Source: Alistipes putredinis (GTDB lineage Bacteria; Bacteroidota; Bacteroidia; Bacteroidales; Rikenellaceae). From it: DNA of 64,000 nt. The DNA lies in contig CP091730.1 of the NCBI GenBank assembly GCA_022009915.1, positions 806,001 through 870,000 of the forward strand. Reading direction: 5' to 3'. Position numbers and translations under genes: made by a program. Shown here in pieces: positions 34,997 through 45,245 of this stretch (positions within the stretch are counted from its first letter, which is position 1; every line of letters begins with the position of its first letter). The notes below the pieces were generated by a model. It was not told where the DNA came from and did not search any database. It saw only the letters and a list, made by a program, of their open reading frames with translations.

Positions 34997-36428
34997 ATGA
35001 AACATATAATTACTATTCTTGCGGTTCTGATACTCGCCGGCGGGGCGCATGCGTCGTCGGTGGCGGATGAACCCGTTTCTCAACAGACGAGCCGCCTCGA
35101 CAAGAAGAAAGCTGGTAAAAACAAACGCAAAAAGACGCACCGCACACCGGTGGCGGATTCTACGCAGGACGGCGACGACCCCGAGAACACGATGGGCGAC
35201 GATGTGGTGGAAGTGCACCGCCCGCCTGTCATTTCGAACGTGGAGTTCGACAGCGCGGGGACGACGTGTACGCCCGAGGCGCTCGATTCGATGCTGGCGC
35301 GTCTGACCGAAAACAATACGGTGAGCACATTCGAGAAGTTTTTCGCCGATTTCATAACGATGGACTCGGTGCCTCTTAGCAGCGATATTCCGGACGAGGT
35401 GTACGAGGGCCGGTTGAGGGCGATGTTTCCGGCAGTACCCATGCCGTTCAACCCGATTGTGAAGCAATATATCATCGCCTATACCACTACCCGCAAGCAG
35501 ACCGTCGGCAAGGTGCTCTCCCGTTCGCGGTACTATTTCCCAATCATAGAGCAGCAGCTCGCCGCGGAGGGCATGCCGCTGGAACTCCGCATGCTGCCGG
35601 TAATCGAGTCGGCTCTCTCTCCGGTAGCCCGTTCGAGAGTAGGCGCAACTGGCCTTTGGCAGTTCATGTACACCACCGGCCGCCATTACGGCATGGAGAT
35701 TACCTCGTTCGTGGACCAGCGTTGCGACCCTGTGGTATCCACCCGCGCCGCATGCCGTTATCTGAAAGACCTTTACGGCATGTACGGCGACTGGTTTCTG
35801 GCTATCGCCGCGTATAACTGCGGGCCGGGCAACGTCAATAAGGCAATGAAAAAAGCGGGCGAAGGCGCACGCACATTTTGGGACATCTACGACTATCTCC
35901 CGCGCGAAACCCGCGGGTACGTCCCCTCGTTCATCGCCGCCTCGTATGCCTATACCTATCATCGTCTGCACGACATAGACGTTATCGAAGAACCCATTAC
36001 GCTGGCCACGGACACGATAGTGGTGGACCGAGTGATGCACCTCGAACAGATATCTTCGACCATAGACACGCCGCTCGAAACACTCCGCAGCCTGAATCCG
36101 CAGTATAAGATGGATATTATTCCCGCCATGGACCGCCGCTACACGCTGGTGTTGCCGCAGCACGCCGTATCGCAGTATATAGATAACGAAGAGCGGATTA
36201 TGGCCAAGGACACGGTATACATGGCCGAGTACCTCAAACCGTCCAACATCGACAAGACTCGCCGCGAGTTCAATCTTACCTCCGTCACGCATCGCGTCCG
36301 CAGCGGCGAAAAATCTCGGCACCATCGCCCGCAAGTACGGCGTGACGGTCCGCCAGATTATAAATTGGAACAAACTGCGCAACCCCAACTCTCTGAGAGT
36401 AGGACAGCGCCTCGAAATTTACAGATGA
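34997..36428 (+). CDS. LysM-containing membrane-bound lytic transglycosylase (MltD-like)
   Basis: A signal peptide and Lys-rich segment precede a soluble lytic transglycosylase domain with the catalytic-Glu motif MLPVIESALSP, then GLWQFMYTTGRHYG and AIAAYNCGPGNVNKA. A LysM domain closes the protein: VTHRVRSGENLGTIARKYG to LRVGQRLEIYR. It cuts peptidoglycan glycan strands with 1,6-anhydro ends. An extra A near 36311 breaks the LysM domain; with that A the frame runs on into mnmE, so automated callers would report a false fusion of about 850 residues. The true stop TGA 36426-36428 overlaps the mnmE ATG by ATGA. Confidence 0.92.
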
Positions 36429-37761
36429 CGGCGCTCGATAACGATACCATAGTCGCACCCGCTTCCGCCTGCGGAGGCGCCATTGCCGTTGTCAGGCTCA
36501 GCGGAAGCGAAGCCCTGCCGATTGCCGGTCGTATCTTTCGCGGCAGGACATCTCTGTCGGATGCCCGCGGAGGAACCCTCCATTACGGACATATAGAGAA
36601 CGGACAGGGCGGTTTTGTGGACGATGTATTGGCTGCCGTATTCCGTGCGCCACATTCGTATACGGGCGAGGACTGCGTGGAGATTTCCTGCCACGGTTCG
36701 CGGTATATCGTCTCGCAAATCGTCAGGCTGCTTATCGAAGCCGGAGCGAGAATGGCCGGCGCGGGAGAGTTCACGTCGCGTGCCTTTCTGGCCGGCAAGA
36801 TTGACCTCGTGCAGGCCGAGGCCGTAGCCGACATGATAGCCAGCGATTCGCAGGCCTCGCTCGCGGTGGCCGCCACACAGATGCGGGGCGGCTATTCTGC
36901 CGTTTTAGATGCGATGCGCGAGAATCTGCTTAAAATAGCTTCGCTGCTGGAACTCGAACTCGACTTTTCGGAGGAGGACGTGGAGTTCGCCGACCGAGAC
37001 GTGCTGCGCCGGATGATAGTCGAGATAAAACATAAGGTGGATTCTCTGCGGGAGACCTTTGCGACGGGCAACGCGATTAAGAACGGCGTGGGGGTCGCCA
37101 TCGTAGGCCGCCCGAATGTCGGCAAAAGCACGCTGCTGAACAGGATTCTTGGCGAACAGCGGGCAATGGTCTCGGACATCGCGGGTACCACGCGCGATGC
37201 GATAGAGGAGACTGTGGTATTGGACGGGGTCGCATTCCGTTTCATTGACACCGCAGGAATACACGAGACCGCGGACGTGCTCGAACGCATGGGCATCGAG
37301 AGGACCATGCAGGCGGTGCGAAAAGCCCGTATCGTTTTGCAGATGTGCGAACCCGAGAATCCGGACGAACCGGTGGATGTTTCCGACGACCAGATTCTTA
37401 TCCGTGTAGTCAATAAAGCCGATGTCTCCCGTACAAGGCCTTTGGAGGATGCCGTCTACATATCCGCGAAAACCGGCGAAGGAGTGGATGTCCTGCTTGA
37501 AAAAAATTGCGCGATTGCGTGGATACGCATGCTGCGCTCAACGGCGAGGCCGTAGTGTCCAACCTGCGCCATTATCAGGCCCTCTGCTCTGCTTCCGAAG
37601 CCCTCGACCGTGCACTCGAAGGCATGGACGCCGATATGCCCAACGACCTGCTCAGCGAAGAGATTCGCAGCGTCATCCATTTCTTGGGCGAAATCACCGG
37701 CCGCATCACCACCGACGAAATCCTCGGCAACATATTCTCGAAATTTTGTATTGGCAAGTAA
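36425..37761 (+). CDS. mnmE: tRNA uridine-5-carboxymethylaminomethyl(34) synthesis GTPase
   Basis: MnmE with MnmG modifies wobble uridine 34 of several tRNAs. The N-terminal folate-binding domain contains FRAPHSYTGEDCVEISCHG; the G domain has GRPNVGKST (P-loop), a DTAG motif and NKAD; and the protein ends in the invariant FCIGK whose Cys is needed for activity. A shift at an A7 run near 37504 is restored by A5 (LLEKLRDCVDTHA). Length is about 445 residues. The start overlaps the upstream transglycosylase stop. The final codons are a known integration target for SGI1-type islands in other bacteria, and a low-GC island begins at the stop codon here. Confidence 0.95.
37712..37761 (+). repeat. 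Left copy of the mnmE 3'-end inverted repeat (att-like)
   Basis: The last 50 bases of mnmE recur in inverted orientation at 43510-43560. The first 36 bases (37712-37747) are identical; the last five codons differ only at third positions. Similarity continues past the stop codon to about 37783. Confidence 0.8.
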
Positions 37762-37845
37762 AAAGTTCTGTGCGAGCCAATAGAATCGGACGAATACAAT
37801 CTTCACCGAATAGAGAACAATAACCTGAAAACCTGACCTATATCA

Positions 37846-39068
37846 ATGAAACGAATTTTTCTACTCATATCCATAATAACGAGCTATGCGGCTTGTGCCC
37901 AAGAAAGGATAGATACGCTTTATTACAATAGATTGGGACAAATTGCGCAGAATGCTATTTTTTTGCGGACTATTATCGTATTGCTCTTTATCCTGCGGAT
38001 TCGACCAGTCATAAGGAGTTCAAGGATTTTTACAATTCGGGAGAATTGCGCAAAGAAGGGTATTTCATCTCTATTGACAGTCTTGATGACGGTAAAACGG
38101 TTTTCGACGGAGAAATACGCTCCTATTTCAAAAACGGTAATATTTTTGGAGGAATCCAATTATGAAAACAGCAAACTGCACGGAGAATACACATGTTATA
38201 ACGATGATGGAAAAACTGACGACACACGCCTTTTATCTGGCGGGGAAATTATCCGGAACATATAAAATCTTCTACGAAGACGGTTCTTTCCGAACTGTCG
38301 AATACGATGCCGGCGAACCGGTGCACGACTATTACTTGTTGTCGGACAGCAATGGGAATACACTGAAATTTCGAATTGCAGATGATACACAAATTTGGGA
38401 ATCCCCGTCAATTACAGAACGATTCGTAGATTATCGGGATGGCACGCCATGGGAAGTCTACTTCAAGAACGGAATTACTATCGCTTTGACAAACTCTGTC
38501 GTTACGGATTACGGCAAATGGCACCGAATCGATTTGATTATCTCCAATAATTCTACAACACCCATCGAATTCGTACCGGAACTGAACGTTATGGCATATT
38601 CCGTAGACAATCAAAAGGTCGCTACCGATTTGCAAATCTGGACATGCGATGAATACATGGAAAAAGTTAATCGAGCCCAAACATGGGCTGCTATCGCCAT
38701 GGGATTCTGTGAAGGAATAGCATCCGCCGGTGCGGGATATTCGACTTCGACTACCACGGGATACAGTAGCAATGGCATCTCCTCGACTTATTATACAACG
38801 ACTTATAATGCTGCGGCTGCTTATCAGGCTAAGTTAGCGTCGCAACGGCGTTTGGCAGATTTCGGCCAAGCCCAGCAAGAAGAGAAGAACATCAAGCAGT
38901 TAGGATATTTGAAACAAAAATACTATTTACCCCGGCGAATCCGTATCGGGCTATGTTCTCGTCGCACGGATTAAAGGAGAGCGCGTGGTTTTCGTCATCG
39001 ACATCGAAGGTGCCGAATATATCTACGAATGGAATTTCGACAGAAAGGCGGCCTATCTTGTCGATTAG
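37846..39068 (+). CDS. YwqK/MORN_2-like secreted protein (frameshifted in this sequence)
   Basis: A signal peptide (SYAACAQ) precedes repeats of the MORN_2/YwqK type after repair: YNSGELRKEGYF, YFKNGNIFGG, HGEYTCYNDDGKLTTHAFYLAGKLSGTYKIFYEDGSFRTVEYD are their recognisable pieces in order. A second half with EVYFKNGITIAL and a Ser/Thr/Tyr/Gly-rich stretch follows, ending WNFDRKAAYLVD. Shifts lie near 37962, 38155, 38222 and 38919; about 400 residues result. YwqK is named as an antitoxin in some annotations, but no toxin gene is visible here. Lower GC than the backbone marks it as first gene of the island. Function is unknown. Confidence 0.6.
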
Positions 39069-39223
39069 TCTCGGGGAGCATCTTTCTTCAAATTCTTTGT
39101 ACATTTATTTTTTTATAATTTTTGCGATATAGACATTTGGATCATAATAAATAACAAATACACTATGAGGGAAGATTATACGAACGAAGATGGAAAAAGA
39201 GCGAAAAAGGCTGCTTCGTTAGA

Positions 39224-40069
39224 ATGTTGCCCATTGCTGTTGCAGTGATAATTGTTCTGGCAATCTTTTGGGCTACCGGACTTATCCGTTTTGAAAGCAC
39301 GTCTGAAATTATCGAGTCGGAAGATTCGGAGGAAGAGATTGTCACGACACCTTCATCCGATTTCATGGTGACCGAAACCGAATGGAGAACTCTCCAAAAG
39401 GAGGTGAAGCAGTTGCGCAGCGAAGTAAACAGGTTGAAGCAAGGAAGCACGAAGACGACCGATGCACATCAAGCCGCTCCCTCTCGACAAACTGCGGCGG
39501 CATCTACTACCGCACCGGTTGGCGCGAATGATATTACGCTCGCCAGTTATTCTCATGACTGGACTAATTCCGAGGCTACTGTCGCTTTCAAGAACAATAC
39601 CGACCGCACCGTTTCAAGCGTGACAGGGCGCATGATTTATTACGATATGAACAATAACATGCTCGATTATAAGGATTTTACGAAGTCCGTCACAATCGAA
39701 CCCGGGATGGTAAAGAGTATCACTTTGAATGGATATGGGCATAGGGACAATTATGCTTATTATAAGAGTGATGTAATGCTGACAAAACCAGATCGCAAGT
39801 ATAAGGTAAAAATTCGAATTGAAGTCCTACAAGCTGAAATGACAGGCTCGGTTTCACAAACGTGGCGCGTGGCTGTCGACCCGCTCGTGTGGGAAGTATT
39901 GCCAATCATTTTGGGGATTGCAGCTGTACTGGGATTAGCGTACCTCACGCATACACCTCGCATATCGAATGGCGAAGAACAGACACCGAGACCCCATAGG
40001 CTGGGTGCTATTATCATTCTTTTTCTCACCATTACTTACTTGGATAATCCTGCTTATTGTCGGGGATAA
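39224..40069 (+). CDS. Unrecognised membrane protein with coiled coil and FxLYD-like domain
   Basis: The N-terminal helix (MLPIAVAVIIVLAIFWATGLI) is followed by an acidic stretch, a coiled coil (WRTLQKEVKQLRSEVNRLKQ), a Ser/Thr/Ala linker, and a beta-rich domain ATVAFKNNTDRTVSSVTGRMIYYD resembling FxLYD domains. Two hydrophobic helices end the protein. I do not recognise a family with confidence. An ATG at 39164 in another frame, with MREDYTNEDGKRAKK, could be the true start if a run length near 39206 is wrong. Codon use and GC fit its island neighbours. Confidence 0.6.
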   Translation: MLPIAVAVIIVLAIFWATGLIRFESTSEIIESEDSEEEIVTTPSSDFMVTETEWRTLQKEVKQLRSEVNRLKQGSTKTTDAHQAAPSRQTAAASTTAPVGANDITLASYSHDWTNSEATVAFKNNTDRTVSSVTGRMIYYDMNNNMLDYKDFTKSVTIEPGMVKSITLNGYGHRDNYAYYKSDVMLTKPDRKYKVKIRIEVLQAEMTGSVSQTWRVAVDPLVWEVLPIILGIAAVLGLAYLTHTPRISNGEEQTPRPHRLGAIIILFLTITYLDNPAYCRG

Positions 40070-40209
40070 CACCCCATTTCGTTCCAATACAGACTAATGT
40101 TGTTTTTACAGCACAACACCATGTTTTGCCAGAAATAATCCTTATAGGATAGAAAAAAATAACTCGGATTGAATAAATAATCGCAAGAAATCGACGACAC
40201 TACCCCTGC

Positions 40210-43060
40210 ATGTTCGACACCTCGCAGAATCTAATTGTTATGGACGGTCGCATCAGAACCGCCCAAATCGAGAGTTGCCGATACGAAGCGCCAAACAGAT
40301 ACAGCATCGCTTTCGTAGGCAATCCGAAAGAGTATGCCTATCGTGCAGATAAAGTATTGTGGTTGAGAAATCCCGAAACGCTCAATCCGACCGATTATAG
40401 GTTAGTCCATAACGAGCGCCGATTGACGAACATCGGGGCGATATTCCGATTCAGGGACGATACGCAAACTTACTGGCATATCCGGTTCGAGAACGGCATG
40501 GAGAGAAGCTACGAAGGCTCCGATTTGCAGATAACCAGTTCGTGCTTGTCAGATCCCGCATCCAACAATGTCTTCCGATACCTGCAACAAGTCGCTGCGG
40601 CCAATGCCCTGTCGGGAGACGACGGGACGGCACTACTTGCCAGACAGTACGACAAAGTGCGGTTCGTGTCGGACGAAACGACATTGGCAACCTACCTCAA
40701 CCCCCGATCTTTTCAAAACTCAAACCCATGCGAAACAGCGGCTGATCTACCCGTTCGGCAGCAATGCGAGCCAACTGAAAGCAGTGCAGAGAGCTTTCGA
40801 GCATTCGATCAGCGTCATTCAAGGCCCTCCCGGGACAGGCAAGACGCAAACCATTCTGAACATCATCGCCAACATCCTCGTTGCCGGAAAAAAACTGTGT
40901 TGGTCGTCTCGAACAACAACTCGGCAACCGATAATGTGCTGGAAAAACTCATCAAATACGAGTTCGGTTTTCTTGCTGCGCCGCTTGGCAATTCGGACAA
41001 CAAACAGCGCTTTATCGAAAACCAAGAGCGCGAAAAGCAGTATCCGAAAACTCTTGCATCTTGGCATGCCGCCGAGGTGAATCGACCTGAATTTCTCGAA
41101 CGAATGAGATCGGCAGATTGAGCTATTGAATAATTTGTTCGCCAAGCAAGAACGACTCGCAATTGCTCGGCAGGAATTGCAGGCGTTGGAAACGGAACAG
41201 CAGCACTTCGAGCGTGAAATCGGGAATTCAGATTACAGAATCACCTTGCGAAAAAAACCAGTAGTATTCCACTCCTGACCCAACTGTGGTTCGATCTGCA
41301 ACAATTCGCCGAAGATGCAACGATTCACTCCGGCTTTTTAGGCAATATACGACAAAAATTTCGCGGGGTTGCGATTCGGCTTCGCAGTCATCGGCTGCTC
41401 AAAGGGCTATCGCGCGACTTTTTCCGGCGCGACTTATCTGCTATTGTATCGGATTTACAGGCGGAACTTTACCATGCACGGCTCAAAGCATTGCGTGCCG
41501 AGATTGCAGCATTGAAGCCTACATCGCATCGCAGAATGCAGTGGAACAAACGAACCGGCTCTCCGGACGGTCGATGCAATATTTGAAAAACGAGCTTCAT
41601 CGAAAATACGGAACCGACCATCCCAAGCCGATTTTTCGTTCCGACGATCTTTATTTCCATGCACAGGAGGTATTGAACGAATATCCCATCGTGTTGAGCA
41701 CTACATTTTCAGCCCGTAGCAGTCTGTCGCCCAAAACGATTTACGATTACGTCATCATGGATGAAGCGTCGCAAGTGTCGGTCGAAACCGGTGCATTGGC
41801 ATTATCTGTTGCCAGAAATGCCGTCATCGTCGGCGACTCTATGCAGTTGCCGAATGTCGTTACCCCTGAGGCTCTGCTCAAACTCGACGAAATATCCAGA
41901 CAATTCGTCATCTCCCAATCCTACGACTGCGCCCGAAACAGTTTTTCTGGAAACTGTCTGCCGTACAATTCCCCGACATTCCGCAAACTCTGCTGAAAGA
42001 GCACTATCGTTGTCATCCGAAAATCATTGATTTCTGTAACCAAAAAAATTCTACGGTGGCAACCTCGTAATCATGACCCACGACAACGGCGAACCCGATG
42101 TCATTTGCGCCGTTAAAACGGTCGAAGGCAATCATGACCGCAACCACGTGAATCAACGCGAAATCGACGTCATCCGCGAGGAAGTACTGCCGACGCTTCC
42201 ATACAAGGCCGAGGATATCGGCATCATAGCTCCTTACAATGCACAAGTCGATGCGTTGCGACAACAAATCGGTGTATCGGTAGACATCGCAACGGTGCAT
42301 AAATTCCAAGGTCGCGAAAAGGATGCGATCGTCATGAGCATCGTCGATAATCAAATCTCCGATTTTGCCGACAATCCCAATCTGCTGAACGTCGCCGTAT
42401 CTCGGGCCAAACAGAGATTCTGTCTTGTCGTGACCGGCAACAAACAGCAAAAGAACGGCAATATCGGCGATTTGCTGGCTTACATAGAATACAACAACTT
42501 CACCGTTACCGAAAGCAAAATCCATTCGATTTTCGACTATCTCTATAAGCAGTACACCGAGGCCCGAATGACTTATCTGGCCACGCGCAAACGGGTTTCC
42601 GAATACGATTCCGAAAAACCTGACCTATGCCTTGATTGATAATATTTTACACAACAATGCGGCAATGCGGCATCTTGACGTCGTATGCCATTTGCCTTTG
42701 CGAATGTTGATTCGAGATTTTTCACTACTCAACGACGTCGAACGCCGATATGCAGGGAATGGCCTTACACACGTCGATTTTCTGATTTACAACAAGGTCG
42801 GCAAACAGCCAGTACTCGTTGTCGAGGTTGACGGACACGAACATCACAAGTACGGTTCCCGACAAAAGGAGCGTGACATGATGAAAGACCGCATATTAGA
42901 ACTCTACGGCATCCCCTACGAGCGACTGAGGACCACCGAAAGCAACGAACAGGAACGAATAAAAAGCAAATTGAAAGAAATTCTTCATATCGATAACATC
43001 CTGTCGGAAAATAATTTGCCGCGTATCTACAACGAAACTGACAATATTAACACAGTATAA
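40210..43060 (+). CDS. SF1 (Upf1-like) helicase fused to DUF2726-like nuclease domain (frameshifted in this sequence)
   Basis: Repaired, this is one protein of about 945 residues. The ATPase has QGPPGTGKTQT (Walker A, about residue 205), a helical insertion, DYVIMDEASQ (Walker B), VIVGDSMQLPNV (motif III), EHYRCHPKIIDFC (motif IV), TVHKFQGREKDAIVMS (motif V) and NVAVSRAKQRF (motif VI), the Upf1/Dna2-like SF1 set. The C-terminal 150 residues contain HVDFLIYNK, PVLVVEVDGHEHHKYG and KDRILELYGIPYERL, a DUF2726/Vsr-like endonuclease pattern. The first 150 residues are unrecognised. Shifts lie near 40707, 40893, 41117, 41265, 41512, 41953, 42046 and 42617. Such helicase-nuclease proteins are frequent in defence islands; that role here is inference. 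Confidence 0.78.
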
Positions 43061-43119
43061 CAAGCATCTCTCATAAATTTATATATCGGACGATAACCTC
43101 TGCATAGCAACTATCGACG

Positions 43120-43152
43120 CAAAAAAAACGGAACCGCTCGAAAAGCGGCTCC
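43120..43152 (-). terminator. Terminator downstream of the SRP RNA gene (minus strand)
   Basis: GGAACCGCT and AGCGGCTCC pair (one mismatch) around a CGAAA loop at 43130-43152. On the minus strand the hairpin is followed by eight T (plus-strand A8 near 43121). It lies about 40 bases beyond the predicted 3' end of ffs. Confidence 0.75.
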
Positions 43153-43191
43153 GTCTCACTAACCTTAAACTTATCTATTATGAAAAAAATT

Positions 43192-43288
43192 GGGTAAGCG
43201 ACTCATATCGCACCGCTACGACCGCCGTACCCTTGCTCGCTTCCGCACCTGGGGGATTGGGCAGGAGCTGGTCGTATGAGACTTACCC
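43192..43288 (-). ncRNA. ffs: Signal recognition particle RNA (4.5S type)
   Basis: Read on the minus strand, the core has CAGG-TGC-GGAA-GCG-AGCA: the GGAA tetraloop (plus 43241-43244), its short stem, and the symmetric internal loop CAGG/AGCA (plus 43248-43251 and 43234-43237) that binds Ffh. The ends pair in a long closing helix: GGGTAAG (plus 43192-43198) with CTTACCC (43282-43288), and CTCATA with TATGAG just inside. About 97 bases, the usual size of a small bacterial SRP RNA. It guides membrane-protein ribosomes to the translocon. A hairpin-T8 terminator follows. The exact ends are estimated from the closing helix. Confidence 0.85.
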
Positions 43289-43613
43289 GATGCAAAAAAA
43301 TAGGGATAAAAAAATACATTTCCCAACTTTTTATGTCATAAATAAGCTATTTATTTCTCATCCGGCTTCCGGAAATCCGATAAATAAACTTGTCATCAGG
43401 CTGGCTGTTTCGAACGCGTGCACGCCTTCGAGATACGAGACGATTCTCCTGCACGGAACCCGTATATGTAAAGCATGTCTTATTGGCCTGCTTTTACCAT
43501 GCAGAACTTTTACTTTCCGATGCAAAAATTTCGAGAATATGTTGCCGAGGATTTCGTCGGAGCCGGCCGTTGTCAGAGACGTTCTCGGCGCAAGCGGGGG
43601 ACAGCCATGGCCG
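43289..43613. other. AT-rich spacer between ffs and the Ig-like gene
   Basis: No gene is supported here. On the minus strand, a box resembling TATTTTTG (plus 43291-43301, if the A7 run is really A5) could be the ffs -7 element. The stretch also holds the right copy of the mnmE 3'-end repeat. I see nothing else. Confidence 0.5.
43510..43560 (-). repeat. Right (inverted) copy of the mnmE 3' end
   Basis: On the minus strand this encodes DEILGNIFSKFCIGK and a stop, identical in protein to the real mnmE end, if one A is removed from the A5 run at 43524-43528. Bases 43525-43560 match 37712-37747 exactly in inverted orientation. The next five codons differ from mnmE only at three third-codon positions. 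Similarity extends past the stop to about 43481. Confidence 0.8.
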
Positions 43614-45192
43614 TCAATCGATGTAATTCAATGCAAAGTAGGAGATATCGCCGTCTACGGAAGATATTTGAATCGGGCCGTCGTCCGCATACCGGAATAT
43701 CTTGCGGTCGAAGCAGTAGAATATGTCATCGTCTGCCGACACATCGATTGCGGTTCCCCTGTATTTGTAATCCGGCGATGTCTCATACAAAAGTTCGTAA
43801 TCGCGGAATATTTTGCCTGTCCTGTCCGTAAATCCGCTCAAACACATAATATAGACCGAACCGTTTCTGCGACAGCACGAAAGCGAGCTGACATTTCCCG
43901 CAAGTTTCATCGAGCCGGTTATCGACAGTGCCTTGCCGTCGAACCCGTAGGTGTTCAATAGTTGTTTTTGGAGGTCATGCACGAAAACGAATACACTGTC
44001 ATTCTCATCCATTATGAGCGACGATGCCGATATATTGTACGGCACCCGATAACTCGACACCGTACCGTCTGTCGCATAGCGGGTCATTGCGGCGACGGAT
44101 CCGCTGCCGTCATCGACACGGACCAAGGCGTAGACGGTTCCGTCAAGGGCTATCGACAGTCTGTTGTGCGAGGTCGAAATCACACCGTTCCATTGTTTGT
44201 TCTCGTCCACGACGACAATCGGTTGCCGCTGTACCGTGCGGTCGGGATTTATCGTTATCAATGTGGATTGAATGGCGATTGCCACATGGCCCTGCCGTGC
44301 GCAGAATGCGGTAATCTCGCCTGTTTCGCTTACGCGGTACAACTCCTCGCCATTCTTGTAGACAATCCTTGTATATTTTCCATTAATTTTTTCGCTGCCG
44401 ACATGGTAAATATTCTTGCCGTCGGCGCAGGCATACAGGTAGCCGTCGTGGTTTTCGAAACTCCATGCGTCCCGATATGTTCCTCTTGTAAAGGTGCTGC
44501 TTGCTTGATAACAGAGCTCGAAAGTTTTCTGCTCCGCAACGATCACTTTGCAGCTTTCGGCATGCATCTCCTCCGAGCCATCATCTCCTGCTTTGGTGAG
44601 GGTTATCGTAACAAAAGTCTCGCCCGGGCCGACAGCCGTAACGTTGCCCTCTTCATCGACCGCAGCGACCTCCTTATTGTCGGAAGACCACTTGCGAACG
44701 TACTCTTCGGTCACCTCGGCTGGTTCGATTTTTTATGGGCAGATATATCTTGTCGCCCTGAAAGATTCGAAGCACGGGCCTGCCGTTCTCCATTTCGGCA
44801 GGAGAGAGGAACGATATAGATTTCAGATCGATGCACTTGACGCACCTTATCAGGCATGAACCGCTCGCGTCATCGACAGAAACGGTGATGGTCGTCTCGC
44901 CCTCTTTAAGCGGCGTAACCATACCCTCGGCATCGACGCTTGCCACTTCGTTGTCGCTCGACTTCCACAAAAGGGTCTTTTCGCGAGACGCCTTAGGCGA
45001 AATTTTCACGAATTGCGCCAACGGTCGTGCGGCGATTCGGTCTGCATCGACAGTACCGTCGGAGTTGTAATAGACATTGAAAACGAATTCGCTCTGTGTG
45101 AATGCAATGGTCGTTGCGACCGCCTTCTCGTCCGATTTTGCGCATGCCGTCATCATGAAAGACAATAGCGCGATAACAAATAATCGTTTCAT
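43614..45192 (-). CDS. Lipoprotein with two bacterial Ig-like (Big_2) domains
   Basis: MKRLFVIALLSFMMTAC is a lipoprotein signal. Two Big_2 domains follow, recognisable from LLWKSSDNEVASVDAEGMVTPL and RKWSSDNKEVAAVDEEGNVTAV, each ending in a TTITVS/VTITL strand. The C-terminal 330 residues form repeated beta-strand units (for example YACADGKNIYHVG and ALDGTVYALVRV) suggestive of a beta-propeller. An A6 run near 44738 should be A5 to join the two Ig domains. About 525 residues. Such proteins are usually surface-exposed; the ligand is unknown. It ends just beside the inverted mnmE remnant. Confidence 0.78.
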
Positions 45193-45245
45193 TGGAGTAA
45201 GTTAGGTTTTTGGGGTTATCGTTTTCTATATGGGTGGAGATTATA

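Noticed and set aside
37829..42625. Shared string around AACCTGACCTAT near 37832 and 42618
   Set aside because: Only about 14 bases match, one copy is inside the helicase reading frame, and flanks do not match, so chance is the simplest explanation.
43233..43961. Plus-strand frame over the SRP RNA and mnmE remnant
   Set aside because: Composition does not resemble a protein and the region is better explained by ffs and the repeat.
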